Shown here one piece after another: positions 54,839 through 64,000 of a stretch of DNA of 64,000 nucleotides (position 1 is the stretch's first letter; each line of letters starts with the position of its first letter). This DNA comes from Selaginella moellendorffii (Eukaryota; Streptophyta; Lycopodiopsida; Selaginellales; Selaginellaceae): contig NW_003314287.1 in assembly GCF_000143415.4 (NCBI RefSeq), forward strand, positions 1,633,514 to 1,697,513, given 5' to 3'. The position numbers and the translations under genes were made by a program. The notes under the pieces were generated by a model that was given only the letters and a program-made list of their open reading frames with translations, ran no database searches and was not told the origin of the DNA.

Positions 54839-57800
54839 TTGAGAAGGATGGAGAGATTTTTTCTTCATTTTCGAGATCACCCACCTCTTTCATTCTCTCA
54901 AAGTATTGTTTCTAAAAGTTTTTTATGTCGGCATTTTGATCTTCATCTTGGCTCTATTTCTTTAGAGGCTGTGATTCACAACAACACTGGTATAGTTGTA
55001 TACTCAAAGTTTCTTCCTTCTAGTATGGGTGAGGGTGGACAACAATGGGATTTACAGAATTCCAGGTCGAAGAAGATTCGAGTTTTTGGATCTCCAGTCA
55101 AAGTGCCAAAATGTGCTCCAGCCAAAGTGAATGTGAAGCAAGAGTCAGTCGTTATCCTCTCGTCCTCTTTTAGTTCAAGTGGAGAAGTCATGCTAGTGTC
55201 GGTGCCAAATTCACCAGCTCCAGCTTCAGCTTCAATTCCAACTTCAGCAATATTCAAAACTGTTAGCAATGCTTTCTAGTTTTTGCACCTTTCAATCGAT
55301 ATGCACTTGTTATTGTATAGGCTTATGAGGGAGCTTCCATCCTCTTATAATGGCAACATTTTCTTCGAGCTACCACCTCTTGTCAACAGCATAGGTTCTA
55401 AACATAAGGGGATGGAAACCAAGCAGGATGTCCATAATTAGTGTAAGATCAAGACCACACACTTCCAACATTTTGAAGACATAGTGTTTATAGTTCATTG
55501 TGGTGGGCATTTAAATTGCATGGATGAAGCATGCAATTGAAACTATTATAGAAATTCTATATTTTTCGAAGGGTCTGCAGTCAATCCTCCAGCTTGTGAC
55601 ACCATTGCTATTGGATTCAAGTGTTGATTCTGCAAAAATGCTCCTCTATGTCATGCTATTTGTGAGGCCAAAATGTACTACTTTCTTCCATGGGATGGAG
55701 TGGCTGGAAGAGCTATAGTGCATGTTGGCACACACATGCATCTAATGCAAAAAGGGATATAAAGGAGTTCTCTCAACCGTTTCAAAGATGCTATGTAGGA
55801 AGAGATTATGAGAAATTCATCTACAACTCCGAAGCATGTTTAGAAGACCGTCCTCAAGGATTTTATCTCAAACACTTTACTCAATCTAGGTTGCCAAAAG
55901 ACTCAACTAAACGAGGCTAGTTTGTGGGACTTACTACAAGGAGTACAACCTGCTACTAACCTAAGGAGGTACATCCGTTATATTTCATATGTTCTAATAA
56001 TATCTTTTTCTTACATTATATTGTTTAGGATAAAATCTTGCATGTGTGAATCTCGAGAGGGGAAGTTGCAATAAAAAATTAACTCCATCCTTGAATTGAA
56101 ACGGACCTATCCATACGAGTTTATCCACGGAAGTTTGTTTCTAGACTAAGTTGTGAATGAGCAAGAGCACCCCTTTGTTTTCAAAATGTTTACCACGGGT
56201 TTGACGCTGGGTTTTCGAGCGAGTGGGCAACATCCGTAGCTCGGTTTGCAATGGGACTTGAACCGTTGGAAAGCTTGCGTGAATCCACCCGTTTCCACAG
56301 AAACGGATCCCGCTTTCGTTGCTCCACTGTCCCGCACCATTGCAATGGGTTTCGTGCCGTTCCTGCCTTTGGCATAAATCTTGTCTCCCGAATGGACATG
56401 TTTGGGTCTAGTGACCTTGCAAATGCATGCGTTCATTTTGACCATATGGAGCACGTATTAGGTTGGACAACCATGGGAGCTCATGTGTATGATCCAAGGT
56501 AATTTTTATTCTCATTATATTAAAATTGTTGTAATATTTGTGTTTACACAGGCTATATTGTAACTTGACAATTGCGACAGCAGAGTTTAAAGTATAAGAC
56601 CAGATAGCCTAGGAAATATTTTGGAAGTCCCTCTTCAACAAGTCTGCAAACTTTCGCAATTTCATGGCAGATGGGGCTAATGCAAACTGGAATGGTGTCC
56701 AAGTAGTTTTTGGGAATGGTCAGTCATTGGAAGGTCATGAGAGGATTTGTGAGTTCCATTGGGCTCAAAGCCTAAACCAACACTACCACCTTATCAAGCT
56801 AGAGTTTCAATCATTGTTTAAAGAGTTGTGCAAAAAATGGCAGGTTGTACCTTCTAAAGAAGAGCATGAGACAAAAACAAATGAGATCCAAATGTGGTGG
56901 CATGAAGATGGCCATACAAACGTAAGTTGCTTACCACAACTTGAGTCATGGTTAGCGTGGTGGGAAGTTAGGATGTTCTAGTGGGAATATCACTCTTTTT
57001 AGGTTGGTTTTTATTTTTTCTTCTCCTTTTATTACTTTTTAATATTGCTTTTTCCATTAGGATCAACCACTTGAGGACCTCGCATACACCTTAACTATGA
57101 ATTTCTCCGAAAGTAAGCATTGGAGTTAGCGTTCCTCTAAGGCAGGGAAAGGGAAGATGAGTCTATACAAAACTTGCCTATCAAATTTGATATGTGCTAT
57201 AGAGCAATCTTTAAAAGCACTGATATTCAAGAAAGGAAGGTATGTGGGAACAAGGCCTTTTGTTGAGATGTTACATGATAGGATGAAGAGAAAATTAACT
57301 CCACCCACCCAAATAGTGGCAACTATAGTTGAGGAAGTGGTCTGTGGCACATCTATAGAGTACACTCCCCAAATTTCTATTGGTGATATAAAGACTATCC
57401 ACTCAAAGCGTCATTTTTCCTTTGTTGGTGAAAATGTTGGTATAGAACTTGGAGTGAAAAGCTCTTATAGGCTTGATGTCAAATACCATTTTGCTCCAAG
57501 ATACCGCTCTCAGATTGAGCCACCTCAAGTGGCTAATGAAGAGAGTGCATCCTAACAGGTTGAAATTACTTATTGTAGTGTGGAGCCGAAGCAATGGGCA
57601 ATCCGATGTGTGCTAGTAAAATCGAATGTAAGGTGTGTGTAAATGCTTCTAAAAGGGAAGTGTTGGGCTTGGATTCGTGGTGACAAATCTACTTCTGTTC
57701 CAACCCCATGTTTCTATGGGGAAGCAGGATTTTTGAAATGGTGTTGGCTGTATTGTTGTAACACTGATGCCAACCATACGAAGTGGCTTGAAGACACTAT

Positions 57801-58329
57801 AGTGACTAAATCTAATGCAGTACTTAAAGAATGGCCAGTTGCTAATGGGGTCATGCTCACCTCGGATGAGATTGAAAACCTTGAGAAATTTAGTTTCAAT
57901 TTTGAGAGGAGAGTTGGAGACATGAATGATAGAACTAGAACTATTCCTATAGAGATGCACAGGAGGCTAGCAAGAAAAGGTAAGGTAGTTAAATTTATTG
58001 GTACCATCTTTAAGCAAAAGCAAGGTCAAATTAACTTGGCTCAAACACTTGAGTGTGAGATTCTCTTCACGAAGTACATCACTACGTTTGCAAAAGAGTA
58101 CATAGTCAAAACAAAAGGTGAAGAGTACACAATTATCATTCAAGACTTTTCTTCTTGCACATGTCTAGACTTTATGAAGCGCGAGGAACATGGGAAGGCA
58201 TATGCTCCTTGCAAACATATATACTACATCTTCATCAACATCTTGCACCAGGATCCTAAAGTGGATATTCATATACACCAAGTAAGCCTTACTATTGCTG
58301 AGTTGCAGAAAACTTTTGGAGCTAACTAG
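54839..58329 (+). pseudogene. Mutator-like element (MULE) transposase pseudogene
   Basis: Pieces of one transposase gene lie in order on the plus strand. The first is an N-terminal Cys/His-rich block (CGGHLNCMDEAC, FCKNAPLCHAICEAKMYYF, RAIVHVGTHMH; 55441-55755) with stops inside it. The core starts in a GC-richer patch (SDLANACVHFDHMEHVLGWT, TMGAHVYDPR; 56401-56502). A GT-AG intron leads to RLYCNLTIATAEFKV and ADGANANWNGVQVVFGNGQ, then ERICEFHWAQSLNQH (56553-56981), which fit the MULE catalytic region with its CxxHW motif. The last open frame (57643-58329, 228 residues) ends in a SWIM zinc finger: C172-x-C174 in SCTCLDF and C190-x-H192 in APCKHIYY. Stops between the parts show it is dead. The frame at 54839-55279 may be its 5' exon. 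Terminal repeats were not found. Confidence 0.75.
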
Positions 58330-61300
58330 ATTTCTTCAACACTATCGATATTTATTCTTTATCAATAATATAAACTTATTATACTTAATATAATTAGTAA
58401 AAAAATGTTTTTTCATTTCACTTTTCATTTTATATACTTCCAAGTGTTCTTTTTGTAATACTATCCATAGTACTCATATGTCTCAATTTTTGTCTTTACC
58501 ATCTCAAAAAAAATTTCATAGTAATCATTTGGATGCATGATGCAGTGTGTTGCGAAAGCATATATACCATCATATTAATCATCACCATTATTTCCACCAA
58601 ATGTTAGAAAACATATAGGGCATTTCTTGAAAGTGGCATTTCTAAAACAAGTAAGAGGGCATTCTTTTTCACCTAATTTGTTGCGCCTTTTGTCATTGCA
58701 TTTATCTCCAACTCATGATTATTATCCTCTCTTTCATTCTCTTGTGTGATTTGGTTATGCTGTGCAATGGGATAGTTATTGCATCTACTAACCCTTGAAC
58801 CCTGGGAAGAAAGATTGTGAGAGTTAAAATTACTAACACTAAAACCTATAGACATTTGTGTGTATTTCCCTTTTTTTGAATGAGAGTGTGAATGAAAATT
58901 TATAAATTCTAGACAGTATGCTATGATAAACCCCTCAAGAATGTATTCTAGAAAAGAACCAAGTCTTTCTTTTATATGCAATAAACTTACATTGGAATGA
59001 TAGTGTGATTTGCAAATATCTTTAGGATCAAAGTTGTAGCTACATCGAGCGTGGACCATACTTGAGCTCACGAGTTGAAAAATTGAGCTCATGAGTCGAG
59101 CTGAAGTTTTAATTGTAGTTTAATATAAACATTAAAAAACTTTAAAATATTAAGGTTATGGTGAACTTAATAATTTTATAACTCTCTACATATTATATAG
59201 ATAAAAATGTTCTAAAGGACACTTCTTGTTCTAACAATTTAAATAGCTATAATAGGAATGTCTATTAGATAATAAAATAAGATGTTTGCAGAAAAAGTAT
59301 TCATGTCACTTCTTTAAATTTGTACTCTGTGCTTTCTGGTTAGTAAATGTCAGGTTTGTCAGAATTAAAAAATTATTAAAATTTAAATAAGATTTTATAT
59401 AAAGCCATATAACCATTTGAAAGGAAAAAAAAAAACTGTTCATGGACAATGTTTGAGTATATATTAATGGGGTGGAATCACTTCTGGACTTTGTGGTTGT
59501 GGACTATCAAAAGCTCAACTTCACACTTTTGAAGGATTTCCTGATCCTTGGATGAGTTTGGCAAATCAAGTTTGAGGCATCATAAGTTAGCTGCTTAGTA
59601 GGATAGAGATTAACGACAGTCACTAGACTTCTTGTCCCTACAATATTTATGGATACTCTCTTTTGGGAAAGCTTCAAGGATAGCCTCTAGAACTGTGTAA
59701 GAGTCACCTTGAAGGTCGTCAAGAAATCCAAGATCAAAAGTCTTATTTTGAAAAGGTATAAGCATATTGCCCATCAAGATCCCAAGATTGCATAATAAAG
59801 TACATATATCTTGGAAGATTTCTTGCAAAATAGAAGTTAGTACATAAAAAGAAGAGACTGGGGGGAGGGGGTGGCGGGGTTTATATATGCTCCAGGTATG
59901 AGTTGTGCACTATGGGAAGAGGTTGAAAGTTTTGTGACTGTTGTAGATACCACTCTCAGTCATTTGCTGGAGGTAATTGGAGTTGGCTGCTCGCTTAGAA
60001 GAGAGTGGTTGAACAAGAGTTTCTTTGTCCCAGTAGCCACAAACTCATCATCTTCACCCTTAGGAACTGCCTCACAGTCCTCCACACCAACAAGTGTGTC
60101 ACAAAGTCTTGTCTTATGATTATTCACGTGGAAGCTCACATGAAATACATCCAAACTCTATACTGATGTTGAGAGATCCTCCATAGGAGTCCCTTATGAC
60201 TCCTCAAGTGGTGCTGGAGTTGGAAATATGGTTGGAGAAACCACCACTTGGACAGATTCCTAACTATACAATAGCAAACGGATCAATGTGAAATCCTTGG
60301 ATTTATTAAAGTTAAAGGACCTTTAGACATGTGTAGTGATGGCAAAGATGGATGTTTTTTAGTCCATGTTGAAGAAGTTGATTGAACAACTTGGATCTCT
60401 AGCAGTGTGTCATCCTCAATGAGTTCTAAGAAAAGAACCTTGAAAGCCTGATCAACTTTAATAATGGAAGAAGTATCAATTACCAGCAGCTCAAATTTGG
60501 AACTTTGAAGGACTTTGTCATCCTATGATGGCTGTGGCACCTTGCAACCACGTGCATGACAACATGTTCCAAAGGCAAGTTTGACAATTATCAATGGCAT
60601 CCACACAACAACTCTTCTCAATGCCTGTGGCTGTTCTCTACTTCCAACTTGTCTCAAGTGCACTACAAGAAAATCCAATATGGAAACCACACCATGCACC
60701 AAGATCTCGACACCGTGTTAGATATCTATGGGAATTACTAAGTGATTGATAAACATTTTGAGGATGATGTCTATATTGCTAACCACTTCCAAACCACTGA
60801 AGTGTGCCAAGTCAAGAGATGATATTGCTCTGGGAGCCTAAATTAAATAATGCTTGTACTTTTGAGGAAGAGTTTTTGATCTAGACCTCCAAAAAGAATG
60901 CTCCAAGATCATTAATGGTCTGGGTGTTAATGATATGCACATCATGTTAAGGTGCCACAAATAGGCCTGTGGACTTGGCAAAAGCCTCCAACTGAGAAGT
61001 GAAACTTAGTACACATCACCGAGAGTGATTTAGATTGGAGTGCCAACAATTTGAGCAAGAACCTCTTATAGGACTTAAGAGAGTGTAGAAGGCAGCTGGA
61101 AAATCCCACTCTAAAAGTCAAGTGAACATCTAGTTGTTGGATCCAAGGTTGTGGCCCAAGGCCATTGGAAATACTGAAGTATAGGGTATAATTTGCATGC
61201 TTAGTGAGGTTCTAGACATTAGTGTTGAATCTTGCTCACCATCAATATCTGGGGTTGATGGAGAAACTTTCTAGTGCCCTTTAGTCACAACAGCCACCTA

Positions 61301-61858
61301 ATAGCCATCCTTTGCAATATAAACCATGCTAACATGCATGGGTGTCTTCCCTCTTGATGAAGGGGTGTTTTCAATCACTTTCTACTTTAATTATTTTTGG
61401 TATTTGTCTACTTGTGATGGAAGAGGCTACTACTGAACACACTGGATAGAAGGTGAAGCCCTGGATGAAGCTTCCAACATCTTTCTGTGTTATATATTGT
61501 AACATCACAATGCAAGCAATGCCAGGAATGAGGAGGCCATCTCAATCTCTTGGCCTATTATAAGCAGCATGCTCTAAGCTTCTTAAGTAGCTTCTTTTGC
61601 ATTTGTTGCTATTGTTGGATAATCTCCTTGTATCCTGTGAGCTCTAATAATACCTTCTTAATCACTAAGGGAAATTTGTCATTGCTAGATGGGACTAAAG
61701 AGAAATAGCATATGACAATGCACGAGCTCTCTTTAAAAGGTGGGAGGAAAGCCTCCTCTACCCTGGAAATCCCAAGTTCTTAGAGAAGATCATGCTCTAG
61801 AGTCTCAATGGTAGTGAATGCCTCACAACATGTCTAGAACTTTCATTTAAGCATTTTC
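58330..61858. other. AT-rich decayed transposon DNA
   Basis: Only short frames without known domains (for example 58673-59092 minus, 59871-60119 plus). I support no gene here. Confidence 0.6.
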
Positions 61859-62140
61859 TATTAAAGATTTCCTTTTAGACTAGACATGAATGTAATGATG
61901 CCATAAGATTCATTAGTGATGACCTTGTGCTGGACACACTCCTTCTAGTAAGACTTGAACCACATTATGTACTTTGACATAGATTCATGTGCTTCTTGCT
62001 GAAAAGTGAACAAGTCCATGAGTAAGCAATATGCTAGTCACTCTTGATTGAAGTGACTCTAGAAAAATGCCTTGAATATAGAGTAGTAAACCATGTTTAC
62101 CTCCAAGAAAGTCTTTGCTCATGCTGTTGCTTAGTCAATA
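61859..62140 (-). pseudogene. Retrotransposon gag-like remnant
   Basis: The minus strand reads SHFNQE*LAYCLLMDLFTFQ, EAHESMSKYIMWFKSY*KEC and KVITNESYGIITFMSSLKG. This pattern recalls the Gag core of plant gypsy elements (a short Gln-rich helix, then ESxxxYIxxF). At least two stops replace coding positions. The assignment is tentative. Confidence 0.4.
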
Positions 62141-62440
62141 AGTAATCATGAGAAGTCATAGAGCTTGTGATCATCCTCAATGATGTTGTTTGATGTGTAA
62201 TATTGCTCAAAGTGAGTGATATATGTCTTAGTAGATTGCTAGAGAAGTATAATATGTCAATGCCTCATTGTAGAATGTGAATTTGCATAAGAAGACCCAT
62301 GGGTGGCAAACTCCCCGACACAGTATATATGGTGAATGATAAATCCTTTTAGCCAAAAAAAGCAATTTGATAATCTAGCTCGTGTAGAAGGTGTAAAAAT
62401 GTCCTCATATCTTAAGTACTGTATAAGAGATTTTTGGTTG

Positions 62441-62602
62441 TGTAGTGCATGTGATTATGGGATGAGATTTTGATATACTGTCATTATGGATCCTTGGAAC
62501 CTTGGAGGATAAATAGGGATAAAATAGCCACTAAAGGCTCTCTCATCAAGCAATTGCCCCTTTTTTAGTTGGTTTAAGGGGAGAGAGATAAAGTGCACTA
62601 TA
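62441..62602 (+). repeat. TRIM 5' LTR
   Basis: 162 bp, starts TGTAGTGCATGTGATTATGG and ends GTGCACTATA. Paired with 63026-63187 in direct orientation. Confidence 0.92.
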
Positions 62603-62604
62603 TG

Positions 62605-62616
62605 TGGTATCAGAGT
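62605..62616 (+). other. Primer-binding site (initiator tRNA-Met type)
   Basis: TGGTATCAGAGT lies 2 bp after the 5' LTR. Eleven of 12 bases match the standard plant PBS TGGTATCAGAGC. An AGGTTCGATTCCC string follows shortly after and may be an extended tRNA-complementary region. Confidence 0.88.
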
Positions 62617-62714
62617 AAATAGTACAGGTTCGATTCCCATTGATTAGTGGCTACCTAAAATATAATATACCCTTGAGCAAAGTATATTCCTACCCCTAAA
62701 ATTTGAAAATCGTA

Positions 62715-62866
62715 CATATTGGGCATCCATGCATATGTCCTTCCTCTTCTAGAGCATCCCAGACGAAGGTATCCACCATGGGACTGCATATGTATTGGGT
62801 ATTCATGCATACGTCCTTCCTCTTGTCGAGCATCTCAGACAAATGTATCCACCGTGGGACTATGGT
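62715..62866 (+). repeat. 76-bp tandem duplication inside the TRIM
   Basis: The unit containing TATTGGGcaTcCATGCATA, GTCCTTCCTCTT and TATCCACC.TGGGAC occurs twice with a 76-bp period. The inverted second TRIM copy has only one unit, so the duplication arose in this copy. Confidence 0.85.
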
Positions 62867-63011
62867 ACAGGTGGATGACTAGTTGCCTCCATGGAATAGC
62901 TAGTTTGCACAATGAAAAAATTGGTAAATTCAGTGCAGAAATGGAAGTGTTGGTTCCCCTTGGCTAAGTAGGGGTTGTTAGTCAATAATCAATAAGGATA
63001 TTGACATTTCT

Positions 63012-63025
63012 GAAAGAGGGGTGAG
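63012..63025 (+). other. Polypurine tract of the TRIM
   Basis: GAAAGAGGGGTGAG immediately upstream of the 3' LTR fits the plus-strand priming site of LTR elements. Confidence 0.8.
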
Positions 63026-63187
63026 TGTAGCGTATGTGATCATGGGATGAGATTTAGATATACTGTCACCGTGGATCTTTGGAACCTTGGGGGATAAATG
63101 GGGATAAAATAGCCACTAAGGGCTCTCTCATCAAGCAATTGCCCCTTTTCCAGTTGGCTTAAAAAGAGAGAGATAAGGTGCGTTATA
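63026..63187 (+). repeat. TRIM 3' LTR
   Basis: 162 bp, starts TGTAGCGTATGTGATCATGG and ends GTGCGTTATA, followed directly by the GGTTG target duplication. Confidence 0.92.
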
Positions 63188-63289
63188 GGTTGTTATCTTA
63201 AGTTAGAACGAGTGTGAATTATCCAATATATAGTAGATGCCAAGTTTTGGAAAATGTAATGCATTAAAGAACTTTAATTTATGTGAAAA

Positions 63290-63682
63290 GAGAGCACTCA
63301 TTTTTGCATTGAATTTACCACAATAAAAAGATTGGTTAACTAGCTATTTTATGTAAGGCAATTAGTCATCCACTCGTACCACAATCCCATGGTAAATACC
63401 TTCATCACAAAAGGAAGGACATACATATGGATGTCTAATATATATGACTTTAAATTTAGGGGTAGGAATATATCTTGCTCAAAGGTATATTATATTTTAA
63501 GTAGCCACTAATCAATGGAAATCGAACTTATGCCATTTTCTCTGATACCATATATAGCATACCCTATCTTTCTCCTTAAACTAACTATAAGAGAGCCTTT
63601 AGTGGTTATTTTATCTCTCAAGGTTCCAAAGATCCACAGTGATAGTATATTTAAATCTCATCCTATGATCACATGCACTACA
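63290..63682 (-). mobile_element. Second TRIM copy, inverted and truncated
   Basis: Reading on the minus strand from 63682: TGTAGTGCATGTGATCATAG opens a shortened LTR (63553-63682, lacking about 30 bp around the AAGCAATTGCC block). The PBS TGGTATCAGAG (63550-63540) follows, then about 250 bp of the same interior, until similarity fades near 63290. There is no 3' LTR. With the first copy it forms a large inverted repeat. Confidence 0.85.
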
Positions 63683-64000
63683 ATATCTAGCTAAGAAAAT
63701 GGGAAAAATATATAAAGGATGTTGTGGAAATCACTTAGTAGGATATAAAAACAAAATATCACTCAAAAGAAATGAAAAAAGAAAATAAACTCCAAACCTC
63801 AAAATGTCTTAAGGTGAATATGTTTTGATAACAATCTCTCAACTCTTGCCACAGAATTGAATGTGGATACACTTGTTAAAAAGCTTAGACTCAAATCAAG
63901 AGAATGAGATAAAAATCATGAGCTAAAATGCTAAAATGCCTAAAAATACGAACTCAAACATCAAATTCTAGTGAAAGAAAAGGAGAATAAAAGAAAATGC
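63683..64000. other. AT-rich sequence to the window end
   Basis: No gene, repeat or RNA recognised. Confidence 0.6.

Larger units (their letters stand above)
62436..63192 (+). mobile_element. Complete TRIM (terminal-repeat retrotransposon in miniature)
   Basis: Two direct terminal repeats of 162 bp each (62441-62602 and 63026-63187) bound a 747-bp element. It is flanked by the 5-bp target duplication GGTTG (62436-62440 and 63188-63192). Two bases after the 5' LTR lies the primer-binding site TGGTATCAGAG (62605), complementary to the 3' end of initiator tRNA-Met. A purine-rich tract GAAAGAGGGGTGAG precedes the 3' LTR. The 423-bp interior has no protein frame and a 76-bp tandem duplication (62715-62866). 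The LTRs begin TGTAG and end TATA, not CA. I count about 20 LTR differences, nearly all transitions, so the insertion is old. Movement would need proteins from another element. Confidence 0.92.

Overview
The window looks like nuclear DNA of a land plant, and most probably a lycophyte such as Selaginella (inference). The reasons are very short introns (mostly about 50-60 bp), tightly packed genes, four large pentatricopeptide-repeat (PPR) genes built from long uniform runs of 31-residue repeats, plant-only families (EPFL peptide, pectinesterase, SABATH methyltransferase, UGT, ANT-type AP2 factor, TRAF1/MUSE-type MATH protein), and gene islands separated by very AT-rich blocks of decayed transposons.

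Layout. 1-6.1 kb: a Ty3/gypsy-type retroelement on the minus strand (gag with a CCHC knuckle, then a frame-broken aspartic protease running off the left edge), a CA/TA microsatellite and AT-rich decayed retroelement DNA. 6.3-10.4 kb: a broken SABATH methyltransferase, an intact four-exon UDP-glycosyltransferase and a three-exon EPFL4/5/6-like secreted peptide gene, all minus. 10.4-14.6 kb: about 4 kb with no supportable gene. 14.6-21.2 kb: LUC7-like splicing factor (minus), pectin methylesterase (plus), PPR-1 (plus) and an unrecognised 362-residue protein (plus). 21.2-25.1 kb: AT-rich, with a small inverted-repeat element. 25.1-27.4 kb: cytosolic-type tryptophanyl-tRNA synthetase (12 exons, one GC-AG intron) and an orphan minus-strand coding exon. 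31.3-34.4 kb: AINTEGUMENTA-like AP2 factor with a 9-nt microexon and a GC-AG first intron. 35.5-47.1 kb: PPR-2 (minus), TRAF1/MUSE-like protein (minus, 12 exons), PPR-3 (plus) and PPR-4 (minus), with spacers of 127, 130 and 48 bp. 47.1-64 kb: an AT-rich transposon graveyard. It holds a methyltransferase-like fragment facing a second unknown spliced gene, a small TIR element with a 10-bp target duplication, a 96-bp palindromic minisatellite, a 27-bp minisatellite with telomere-like motifs, a Mutator-like transposase pseudogene, and a complete miniature LTR retrotransposon (TRIM) with an inverted, truncated second copy.

How it works together. The intact genes are mostly unrelated housekeeping or developmental loci: tRNA charging, splicing, organelle RNA processing (PPR), cell wall, peptide signalling, transcription. 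The most striking organisation is compact regulation: divergent starts 130 bp apart with telo-box-like motifs, and neighbouring genes separated by 48-127 bp. Exon structures were worked out by hand from reading frame, family similarity and GT/GC-AG sites. No transcript or database evidence was available.
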